Below are positions 42,895 to 50,233 of a stretch of DNA of 64,000 bases, in pieces (position 1 is the stretch's first letter; each line of letters opens with the position of its first letter). The stretch is from assembly GCA_039679945.1 (NCBI GenBank), contig JBDKTY010000244.1:62001-126000 (forward strand), read 5' to 3'. Made by a program: the position numbers and the translations under genes. The notes beneath the pieces are model-generated. The model had not been told where the DNA came from, did not search any database, and saw only the letters and a list, made by a program, of their open reading frames with translations. This DNA comes from SbD1 sp039679945 (GTDB taxonomy: Bacteria > Desulfobacterota > Syntrophobacteria > Syntrophobacterales > Syntrophobacteraceae).

Positions 42895-44496
42895 ATGATC
42901 TTCCAATTCGAACAAATTGATGAGTACGACAATGTACTCATCAAGAATACCCACCCATACGACTGGAAGAATCCCGTGTCCGACGGCCGCTACAACCTGG
43001 TCGTGATCGGAGGCGGCACGGCCGGACTTATTTCGGCCGCCGGAGCGGCAATGGTCGGCGCGAAAGTCGCCCTCATCGAAAACTCCATTCTGGGAGGCGA
43101 TTGCCTTAATTTTGGCTGCGTGCCGTCCAAGTCCATCATTCGCTCGGCGCGCGCCGCGCGGGAAGCCCGGCGGGCGGGCGATTTCGGAGTAAGCATCCGG
43201 GGGGAGATCGAACCGGATTTTCCGGCGATCATGAAACGAATGCGGGAACTACGCTCAAGAATCAGTTTTCACGATTCGGCCGAGCGCTACAAGAAAATGG
43301 GAGTCGATGTCTTCCTGGGCACAGCCCGCTTCTGTTCCCGTGACACGCTGCTGGTGGGCGAGACAGAGATCCGATTCAACAAGGCGGTGATCGCCACGGG
43401 TGCACGGGCCGCAATCCCCGATATACCGGGCCTGGTCGATGCCGGCTATCTCACTAATGAAACAGTGTTTTCTCTCACGTCCCTGCCCCGAAGACTTGCC
43501 GTCATCGGAGGAGGACCGCTGGGATGCGAATTGGCCCAGGCCTTCCAACAACTTGGGGCAGATGTCCGAATACTGCATAGGGGCAGACGCCTGTTGGGAC
43601 AGGCGGACGAGGAGGCATCGGAGATCTTGCGGCGGACGTTTGCGCGGGAGGGCATCCAGATTTTGCTGAACACCGTGCCGCGCGAGATATCGAAAGCAGG
43701 ACAGGGAAAGACGATCCATTATGAAATGGACGGCGTGCGGGAGAGCATGGAGGTCGATGAAATACTGGTTGGCGCGGGCCGCGCGCCCAACGTTCAAGGT
43801 CTCGGTCTCGAGTTTGCCGGTGTTGAATACGACCTTCGCAAAGGAATTAAAATCAACGACTACCTCGCGACGACAAATCCGAACATCCATGCCGCCGGCG
43901 ACGTTTGCCTCCCCTTCAAATTCACGCACATGGCCGATATGACGGCCCGCATGGCGCTACGGAATGCCCTTTTTGCCGGACGGGCGAAAATAAGCGACCT
44001 GGTCATACCATGGGTCACTTATACCGACCCGGAAATCGCTCACGTGGGGATGAGTTCCGAAGAGGCTCAACAAAAAGGGATACCCGTCGAGACTTTTTCC
44101 CGGTCGCTCACCGAGATAGACAGGGCGCTCCTGGACGGCGAGACGGATGGCGTTGTCAAGATTCACGTCAGGCGCGGCACCGACAGGATTGCCGGAGCGA
44201 CCATAGTCGCCGCCCACGCGGGAGAGATGATAAGCGAAATCAGCACGGCCATAACCCATGGAATCGGGCTCAGGCAGCTTTCAAGCGTAATCCACCCCTA
44301 TCCCACGCAGGCCGAGGCGATCAAGAGCGTGGTGGACAGCTTCAACCGCGGCCGCCTTACCCCTTTCGTCAGGAAGGCTCTTTCCCTTTGGCTGCGTATC
44401 AGCCGCACCGAAACAGCCACAATGATGGGGAAAAGCATTCAGAGGTCAAAAATGTCTTTATTAAACGCATTACGCGGCTTACATAGAAGACGATGA
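42895..44496 (+). CDS. mercuric-reductase-like pyridine nucleotide-disulfide oxidoreductase
   Basis: A 533-residue flavoprotein. FAD fold LVVIGGGTAGLISAAGAAMVG (about 35-55), redox-active pair C70-x4-C75 in GGDCLNFGCVPSK, NAD(P) fold LAVIGGGPLGCELAQAF, and the C-terminal HPYPTQAEAIK replacing the HAHPT base motif. It lacks the terminal Cys pair that binds Hg(II) in true MerA, so mercury reduction is unlikely. The ATG at 42895 has only a weak ribosome binding site; TTG at 42883 is an alternative. It sits 70 bp before a TVP38/TMEM64 gene, a common pair; fused versions exist in other bacteria. Confidence 0.88.
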   Translation: MIFQFEQIDEYDNVLIKNTHPYDWKNPVSDGRYNLVVIGGGTAGLISAAGAAMVGAKVALIENSILGGDCLNFGCVPSKSIIRSARAAREARRAGDFGVSIRGEIEPDFPAIMKRMRELRSRISFHDSAERYKKMGVDVFLGTARFCSRDTLLVGETEIRFNKAVIATGARAAIPDIPGLVDAGYLTNETVFSLTSLPRRLAVIGGGPLGCELAQAFQQLGADVRILHRGRRLLGQADEEASEILRRTFAREGIQILLNTVPREISKAGQGKTIHYEMDGVRESMEVDEILVGAGRAPNVQGLGLEFAGVEYDLRKGIKINDYLATTNPNIHAAGDVCLPFKFTHMADMTARMALRNALFAGRAKISDLVIPWVTYTDPEIAHVGMSSEEAQQKGIPVETFSRSLTEIDRALLDGETDGVVKIHVRRGTDRIAGATIVAAHAGEMISEISTAITHGIGLRQLSSVIHPYPTQAEAIKSVVDSFNRGRLTPFVRKALSLWLRISRTETATMMGKSIQRSKMSLLNALRGLHRRR

Positions 44497-44566
44497 ACCG
44501 TTGCATTTCCATTTTCAACGTCTCAGGAAATGTCCATGCTAATCAAAGCAGACAGGAAACAGGGAT

Positions 44567-45256
44567 TTGAAACCTACCTCCATATCGGAAAAGAATTGGG
44601 CTCGTTTCAAGATCATCATTCTTGCTTTGTTTGTGGTTTTAGCTCTGCTCTCCATCCGCTTCACACGGGTAGGTGAGCTTTTTTCTCCCGGCGTGTTGCG
44701 AACCTATGTGGATGCCGCCGGGCTCTGGGCGCCTCTCGCTTTTATTCTCTTCTATTCCACCGGAGTATGCCTTTTTGTGCCCGGGACCCTGCTGACGGGA
44801 ATTGGAGCGGCAATTTTCGGTCCCTACCTCGGATTCGTTTATGTCTGGCTTGGCGCCATGGTCGGGTCCAGCGCGGCTTTCTTTATCGGGCGAACCCTGG
44901 GACGAGATTTCGCCGCATCTCTCGTCGGGGAAAGGCTCAAAAGGTTTGATGAGGCCATCGCGCGAAACGGATTCGCCGCCGTACTATACCTCAGGCTCAT
45001 ATATTTCCCGTTTTCAGTGATGAATTTTGGAATGGGCCTCACCGCTGTCCGCTTTCTGGACTATTTCCTTGGAACAGCACTGGGTATACTCGCCGGGACC
45101 TTCATCTTCACGTTTTTCATAGGAAATCTGGTGGAGATTTGGACAACGGGAAACTGGGGGCAGCTCATTTCCTACAAAGTCTTTTTCTCCATTGCCCTTT
45201 TTGTGCTCTCCCTCTTCATCCCCAAAGCCGTCAAGAAGATCAGGGGAGAGCCTTGA
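44567..45256 (+). CDS. TVP38/TMEM64 (VTT/DedA-like) membrane protein
   Basis: A 229-residue inner-membrane protein with about six hydrophobic segments. The family motif region is LFVPGTLLTGIGAAIFGPYLGFVYVWLGAMVGSSAAFFIGRTLGRDF (about 69-115; FGP..G and GR.LGRD). The reentrant and Arg-containing parts are those of VTT-domain proteins, some of which are lipid scramblases. The start appears to be TTG at 44567 with a purine-rich leader (AGGAAACAGGGAT); an in-frame ATG near the hydrophobic start is not available. Probably co-transcribed with the flavoprotein gene. Confidence 0.85.
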   Translation: MKPTSISEKNWARFKIIILALFVVLALLSIRFTRVGELFSPGVLRTYVDAAGLWAPLAFILFYSTGVCLFVPGTLLTGIGAAIFGPYLGFVYVWLGAMVGSSAAFFIGRTLGRDFAASLVGERLKRFDEAIARNGFAAVLYLRLIYFPFSVMNFGMGLTAVRFLDYFLGTALGILAGTFIFTFFIGNLVEIWTTGNWGQLISYKVFFSIALFVLSLFIPKAVKKIRGEP

Positions 45257-45378
45257 AAGCAACCGGAAGAAGGATTTTCATCGATGATTTTCCTCGTCAT
45301 ACATGGACCCGCCCCTACAGGGGTGCTCTTATCCGGCGAAAATGACAATCCCTCACGGGACACGCTGAAAGGCTGACA

Positions 45379-45639
45379 ATGCACACGGACGAGTATGAAA
45401 TATCGATAGGCAGGGAAGTCACCCTTTGCCGCAAAATGGTCAAGCAACTGAGAAGCTCGCTCGGAAAGCAGGGGGCAGAGTGCGGGATGTCCGCGGATGA
45501 GATTCTAAGATTGCTGGATGAACAAGGCGAACCACCCGCGAAATTCCTGCAACTGCGTGCTCAATACCTCGAACTGCGGCACTGGGAAAAACTGCTTCGG
45601 GAATACGAGGAGGCACTGCGGAGCCTGAAGACCATCTAG
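45379..45639 (+). CDS. small helical protein of unknown function
   Basis: An 86-residue protein, not recognised. AAAGG precedes the ATG by about 8 nt. The sequence is a charged amphipathic helix pair: residues 12-30 (REVTLCRKMVKQLRSSLG) and 55-85 (LQLRAQYLELRHWEKLLREY), with Cys17 and Cys35. No signal or membrane segment. It follows the TVP38 gene by 122 bp and is followed by a terminator, so it may be the last gene of that unit. Confidence 0.55.
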   Translation: MHTDEYEISIGREVTLCRKMVKQLRSSLGKQGAECGMSADEILRLLDEQGEPPAKFLQLRAQYLELRHWEKLLREYEEALRSLKTI

Positions 45640-45690
45640 CCCGGGCTTCTTATATGGTATGACCGTCCAAAGTCTAGAGGATCGATAGAG

Positions 45691-45728
45691 AAACGCCGTC
45701 CCGCGGGATACCCCGGGGACGGCGTTTT
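45691..45728 (+). terminator. intrinsic terminator
   Basis: AAACGCCGTCCC (45691-45702) pairs perfectly with GGGACGGCGTTT (45716-45727), followed by TTGA. It lies 52 bp after the small-protein stop. Confidence 0.85.
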
Positions 45729-45863
45729 GATCTTCCTGCATGATCTACCTTCGAGAAGCTGTCGTGCTTGTGTCCGTTCATGCCACAATATCAAAGCATG
45801 TTTCCCTTCCTCCGCCTCTCGGCAAACGGCTCATTGCCCTGTGTACCGAGGCGCTCGGAAGGA
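45729..45863. other. gene-free spacer
   Basis: Part of a 700-bp stretch without genes (45640-46339). Between the terminator and the repeat copy nothing is recognised. Confidence 0.4.
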
Positions 45864-45996
45864 AAAGCTGTTTATTGAGAGCGCAGTAAGCCCCGCTTTC
45901 GCGTGGCAATGCGTAGCCAGGAAACAGCGCTGTGTCCGCTCGATTCCGGCCCGTTTCACCCTTCGACAGGCTCAGGGCGAACGGGGGAAAGTTCCT
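45864..45996 (+). repeat. dispersed REP-like element, copy 4
   Basis: Contains GGAAAAGCTGTTTATTGAGA (from 45860), the GAGCGCAGTAAGCCCCGC block and the hairpin CCGTTTCACCCTTCGACAGG...GGGCGAACGGGGG (45951-45985). The last module, with TTCGACAGGCTCAGGGCGAA, is a widely distributed REP-like sequence. A second TATTTATTGAGAGGGATGG at 46068-46086 repeats part of the left side. Confidence 0.65.
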
Positions 45997-46259
45997 GTTT
46001 TGGAATGGCGTGACCCGGATCTCCACCGGTTATGTAAGCCTTCGATATTGCTCAGTCTCAAAAGCTATTTATTGAGAGGGATGGAAACATGAATTCGGGG
46101 AAAGTCCGCTCCCATTTAGCGGTTCAGCACAAATAGAAACGGGCTTTTTCCCGAGACGCATCGAGAGGGTGGAGGGGACGGGCGGCATAGCCGCAAGGCT
46201 GTTGCTTTACAGCGCCTGACCGCATGCGGGCTCCGTCTCGCTTTTAAGGAACAGTATTA

Positions 46260-46308
46260 GATCTCCCCCGTTCATGCCCGATGGGTCCAAGCATGAACGG
46301 GGGAGATC
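46260..46308. repeat. 18-bp perfect inverted repeat, REP-like or terminator hairpin
   Basis: GATCTCCCCCGTTCATGC (46260-46277) and GCATGAACGGGGGAGATC (46291-46308) are perfect complements around 13 bp. The CCCCGTTC/GAACGGGG arms recall the REP-like copies. It lies 32 bp beyond the stop of the leftward 60-residue gene, so it may also end that transcript, although no T-run follows. Confidence 0.75.
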
Positions 46309-46339
46309 GGGGGGAACGTTATCCTAACGCAAATAAATA

Positions 46340-46522
46340 TTAATGGCCGCCCGGGAAAAGCGCAGCGCTCAGCCAGTAGAGAAACACTATCAAGCCGGTC
46401 CCGATACCGAGGCTCCATCCGATCAGCTTTTTCTCCACGGGAAGAAGCGGCTCGTATTCCATTTTTTTCATCTCGCTCGACATCTTGGGATTATCAGTCG
46501 CTTTCACTTTTTTCTCCGCCAT
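46340..46522 (-). CDS. small single-pass membrane protein, partner candidate of the YeiH-type transporter
   Basis: A 60-residue protein: a charged Lys-rich N-terminus (MAEKKVKATDNPKMSSEMKK) and one membrane helix at about 34-54 (LIGWSLGIGTGLIVFLYWLS). AAGGAGG lies 9 nt before the ATG, a strong site. It follows the YeiH-type transporter gene by 107 bp on the same strand and ends just before a hairpin, so it belongs to that transcript and could be a small accessory subunit (inference). No family recognised. Confidence 0.7.
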   Translation of the reverse strand: MAEKKVKATDNPKMSSEMKKMEYEPLLPVEKKLIGWSLGIGTGLIVFLYWLSAALFPGGH

Positions 46523-46629
46523 TTATCAGTCCTCCTTATGCTCAGCCCAGTTGACCCCTTGCATCCGGACTTCGAAATCGCCCCGGCATCACCTGCTTTT
46601 CATCAACATGACCCCGGAGCCATGACTCC

Positions 46630-48447
46630 TCAGCTCGTCAACACAGGCGGCAATACCCCATGGAAAAAGAGCCAGGAAATGAAAAGGCCGATCCAGATAA
46701 TGAATCCGAACAGACAAACCACGTAGACGGCAGCCAGTTTCCCAATTCCCTCTTCCATCAGTTTCTTGAAATTGGAGACTATCCCGATGGTAAAAAAGGT
46801 CAGCAGGAAGAAGATAAGCCGGAACACATTGCTCTCATCGGTTGCGAGCTTTGCGATACTCATGGTTTTCTTGGGTTCCGCCACGCTGCTCGTCAGCCCC
46901 GCCATCTGCTTCTTTATATTGGCGAGATTTCCCTCCATGGTGGCTTTTTGCGCGGCATCGGCCGTCGCGGGAATCTGTTTCTCAAGGGTCGAGACCTGAT
47001 GCTTCAGGTCCGCCACCTGTTTGTCAACAGGCGCTATGGCTCTTGAGGCCGGCCAGCAGATGATCAAAAGGAGTATAAAGGTAAGGCCATAACCGATGAC
47101 GAATTTTGGGAAACGGTTCCAGATCTCGATCGCATGTACCTTCTGCCCTTCCTTACATTCGATCTTTGTACACCAGAGGATTGCCAGCAAAAATGCCCAG
47201 AGGCCGATAAAAATGTCGATAAACATTTTCACGGTGGTGGCTGTCATGGTGATCCAGCCTTCGGCGTACTTGACTCCCGTCATGTCGAGGGCCTTGGCTC
47301 TGATCAGGGCATCGGTAACAGCGCCGCTGGCTATGGCGCCGCCATCCGACTTCACCGCAAGTCCCATCCAGGCGCCCGCGACAAGCGGTTCCGCCCATAA
47401 CCAGAATTGCGCGATAAAGGGGAGAATAATCATCTCAATGGCCACGAAGATGACAACCAGCGAGGAAACCATGATGGGAACGATGGGACGGGCGCGAATC
47501 GCTCCGCCCGTCGCAATGGCCGCGGACACACCGCAGATGCTGATGCCCGAGGCCAGGGGAGCCGACCATTCACGGCTGAACTTGAAGTATTTTCTCGCAA
47601 TGTAGTATGTGAGCGCCCAGTAGATGAGATAGGCTTCCACTATCGCGCAAAATCCGCGGAACATGATGTTGGTGGCGAGGCTGAAAGACTCGGCCGCCTT
47701 TAGACCGAGTGCGGCGCCCATAATGACGATCGCCGTTTTTATGTAGAGTTCCGGCCGCGCGGCCTCTTTGAGGTATTCAGCGAATTTGGGGAAAAAGTTG
47801 CCTATGATAAGGCCGGCGACAAGCGCGATTATGAATCCGAACTCACCCGACAGGCTTAATGCCCACGGGATCTTGAACTTGACCAGATCCACTTTCGTTG
47901 CCGCGATGTAGGCGAAGTGTCCCGCGAAGTAACAAAGACAGCTTATCCAGAAAACGAAACAAAACCCTATAAGAAAGCGTGGAACATTCGCCCGTAATGC
48001 CAGAGCGGCTACCAAAATGATCACCAGAGTCACAAAAAAGGTGACGATTATCGACATTGTCCCGGTCATGCCGGATCTTTCATAGGTATCGCCCGGCTTC
48101 AGTTTTGAAACATCTTCTCCGGCGGTGACCGTGCTTTCCTTGCCATCGGACTTCTTGATCGTGACCTTCTGCCCGTCGACTTTGACTACGGTCCCTTTTT
48201 CCGGGGCATATCCCGGTGACACAACGCTGAGCGCTTTTCCTGGATCAACCCATACCCCCAGTTTTGTACCCCAGCCCAGCAGGTCCGAACCCCAGAACAC
48301 CCCGAGTGAGAGAACAAAAACCAGGAGCCCGAGCAGCAAAGACAACCAGTCCTCGCTGATCCCCTCCTTCTTGGTCTCACAGGTGACTGGCGTGTCGCAC
48401 AATCCTTCCGTCAACTTGTCCTCATTAATGCGTTTTTCATCGGCCAT
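46630..48447 (-). CDS. enlarged YeiH-family (putative sulfate exporter) transporter
   Basis: A 605-residue membrane protein of the YeiH/PF03601 family (normally about 340 residues). Family segments are GEFGFIIALVAGLIIGNFFP, TAIVIMGAALGLKAAESF, SGISICGVSAAIATGGAI and VAGAWMGLAVKSDGGAIASG. Additions: a hydrophilic insert at about 75-125 with GTVVKVDGQKVTIKKSDGKE and KLKPGD, like a small KOW-type beta barrel, and a coiled coil near 500-545 (VDKQVADLKHQVSTLEKQIP) before the last helices. The start at 48447 has GGAG about 10 nt upstream; longer frames add a non-transport leader. A sigma-54 promoter lies 120 bp upstream. The substrate is unproven for the family. Confidence 0.85.
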   Translation of the reverse strand: MADEKRINEDKLTEGLCDTPVTCETKKEGISEDWLSLLLGLLVFVLSLGVFWGSDLLGWGTKLGVWVDPGKALSVVSPGYAPEKGTVVKVDGQKVTIKKSDGKESTVTAGEDVSKLKPGDTYERSGMTGTMSIIVTFFVTLVIILVAALALRANVPRFLIGFCFVFWISCLCYFAGHFAYIAATKVDLVKFKIPWALSLSGEFGFIIALVAGLIIGNFFPKFAEYLKEAARPELYIKTAIVIMGAALGLKAAESFSLATNIMFRGFCAIVEAYLIYWALTYYIARKYFKFSREWSAPLASGISICGVSAAIATGGAIRARPIVPIMVSSLVVIFVAIEMIILPFIAQFWLWAEPLVAGAWMGLAVKSDGGAIASGAVTDALIRAKALDMTGVKYAEGWITMTATTVKMFIDIFIGLWAFLLAILWCTKIECKEGQKVHAIEIWNRFPKFVIGYGLTFILLLIICWPASRAIAPVDKQVADLKHQVSTLEKQIPATADAAQKATMEGNLANIKKQMAGLTSSVAEPKKTMSIAKLATDESNVFRLIFFLLTFFTIGIVSNFKKLMEEGIGKLAAVYVVCLFGFIIWIGLFISWLFFHGVLPPVLTS

Positions 48448-48823
48448 AGTCTCTACTCCACTAGTCAAGTCTCCTCGCAATCCGTCACACAAAAGGGCAG
48501 TCTCCATCCTCTTCATCATGATGAAGCCCCATCCAACCCCGTGTCGGGGACTCCTCTCACATGAGTCAAAGCAATAGAGGTGCCAGTTAGCGTTTCTACG
48601 CAAAAACAAGTAGTTAGAGTAATTCCACTCACAACTCTTACAGAGTAAACTAATTAGAATATAATCTAAGGAGAGTGGCGTTTCCGAGCAACTCCGTTCG
48701 CCACAAGACTAACAGATCGCAATTCCTAGCTTTTCATGGAATCAACGGATTTCGGGACTTCTCTGGTGAGTGCAAGATGTTTTTTGCGGGGGTGCCATAG
48801 GAATTTTGCACCGATTTGCGGGG
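48448..48823. other. transporter control region
   Basis: The 376 bp between the regulator stop and the transporter start hold the sigma-54 promoter (48570-48585). Further upstream on the minus strand are inverted repeats that could bind the activator: ACTCT-3-AGAGT (48634-48646), GAGT-6-ACTC (48617-48630), and GTGGCG...CGCCAC (48675-48704). Which of them is used cannot be told. Confidence 0.5.
48570..48585 (-). promoter_or_regulatory. sigma-54 (-24/-12) promoter of the YeiH-type transporter
   Basis: On the minus strand TGGCACCTCTATTGCT matches the RpoN consensus TGGCAC-N5-TTGCW at all fixed positions, with GG and GC ten bases apart. The predicted start near 48559 gives a leader of about 111 nt. 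The adjacent genes encode an NtrC-type activator and its kinase. Confidence 0.88.
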
Positions 48824-50233
48824 TCAGTGATCCTTTCGGAACGCATCGGAGCGAATACCGCATTTGCGCATCAGGTGCTGCAGGGACTGTCTTTCGAGTC
48901 CGCTCAGCGCGGCGGCGCCGCTGACATTCCCATTTGTCCTGGTGAGAAGCTCGGTGATGTAGCGAGTCGTAAAATCCTTGATCATTGCTTCGCGCGCCTC
49001 GTGGTAAGACATTTCGTGGAAATCACGCGTCCGCTTTTGCGGGAAGCGTCCGTCCGTCTCGTACAAATCGAGCTGTTCGGTTCCTATCACTTCACCGGAG
49101 GTAAGCGCGGCGGCTCTTTTGATGGTGTTTTCCAGCTGGCGCACATTTCCCTTCCACTGCCCTTCCATGAGAATCTGGATCGCCTCGGGGGAAAATGTCC
49201 TGGGTGGCAGGTTTGCTTCCTGAACATATTTTTTCAGTATATGAAAGGCGAGAAGCGGAATATCCTCGCGTATCTCCCGGAGGGAGGGCATGCGTATGGA
49301 TACGACATTGAGACGGTAGTAAAGGTCCTCGCGAAACTCACCCCGCTCGATCTTATCCGGCAGATCCAGATTGGTTGATGAGATCACCCGGACATCGATA
49401 GTCTTGGTACGGTGGTCTCCCAGGGGCCGAATTTCCTTTTCCTGCAGCATGCGCAAAAGCTTGGTCTGCAGCAGCTTGGGCAGGTCTCCAATCTCATCCA
49501 GGAAAAGGGTGCCCCCATGAGCCAGTTCGACAAGTCCTTTCTTATCATGGGTAGCATGCGTGAAAGCCCCTTTTTTGTATCCAAAGAGTTCACTTTCCAG
49601 GAGGGTCTCGGGAATGGCGGGACAGTTCACGACAACCATTTTCTTGCCGGACCGGTTGCTGAGAGCATGGATTGTATGGGCAGCCAGTTCCTTCCCCGAG
49701 CCGCTTTCACCCGCGATCAGAACCGAGAGATCGGTCGGAGCGACTCTGCGGATGGTGGCCAGCACCCTCTGCAGTGCGGGACTCTCACCTCCGAACAGCG
49801 CCATGTGCTCTTTTTCATTCAGCTTCTCCTCCAGGCTGGCAGCTTTGCGCAAGAGACGCTGATGCTCCAGGCAGTTTCGCAGAATATGGAAAAGCCGACG
49901 CTCATCCAGCGGTTTGGTGATGAAATCGTACGCGCCTTTTTTCAGAGCATCAACCGCCTGATCGATGCTGCCATAGGCCGTCATCAGGATGATGCTCGTT
50001 TCCGGATGAGCGGATTTGATGCGTTCCAGCAGTTCCATCCCGTCGATTCCGGGCATCCGAATATCCGTGAGAACGACTCCGACCTTCTGCTCCATCATCA
50101 ACTGAAGCGCCCTGTGCGCGGACTCGGCAAGTATGACCCTGCAATCCAATTCCGGTTCGATGAGTCGCTTGAGCCCCCTCAGCAAATCCACGGCATCATC
50201 GACAATCAGGACTGCCTCGCGGGCTTCACTCAT
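48824..50233 (-). CDS. NtrC-family sigma-54-dependent response regulator
   Basis: A 469-residue activator. Receiver domain with LIVDDAVD and phospho-acceptor Asp57 (VVLTDIRMPG); AAA+ domain with Walker A GESGSGKE (175-182), GAFTHA (222-227) in the sigma-54 contact loop where GAFTGA is usual, and Walker B LFLDEIGD (243-250); C-terminal Fis-type helix-turn-helix (NGNVSGAAALSGLERQSLQH). It should remodel sigma-54 polymerase at the promoter 240 bp downstream. It overlaps the kinase gene by 8 bp, so the pair is co-translated. Confidence 0.95.
   Translation of the reverse strand: MSEAREAVLIVDDAVDLLRGLKRLIEPELDCRVILAESAHRALQLMMEQKVGVVLTDIRMPGIDGMELLERIKSAHPETSIILMTAYGSIDQAVDALKKGAYDFITKPLDERRLFHILRNCLEHQRLLRKAASLEEKLNEKEHMALFGGESPALQRVLATIRRVAPTDLSVLIAGESGSGKELAAHTIHALSNRSGKKMVVVNCPAIPETLLESELFGYKKGAFTHATHDKKGLVELAHGGTLFLDEIGDLPKLLQTKLLRMLQEKEIRPLGDHRTKTIDVRVISSTNLDLPDKIERGEFREDLYYRLNVVSIRMPSLREIREDIPLLAFHILKKYVQEANLPPRTFSPEAIQILMEGQWKGNVRQLENTIKRAAALTSGEVIGTEQLDLYETDGRFPQKRTRDFHEMSYHEAREAMIKDFTTRYITELLTRTNGNVSGAAALSGLERQSLQHLMRKCGIRSDAFRKDH

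Noticed and set aside
42895..44496. Mercury-resistance gene merA
   Set aside because: C-terminal Cys pair and N-terminal metal-binding domain are absent and no merR/merT genes accompany it.
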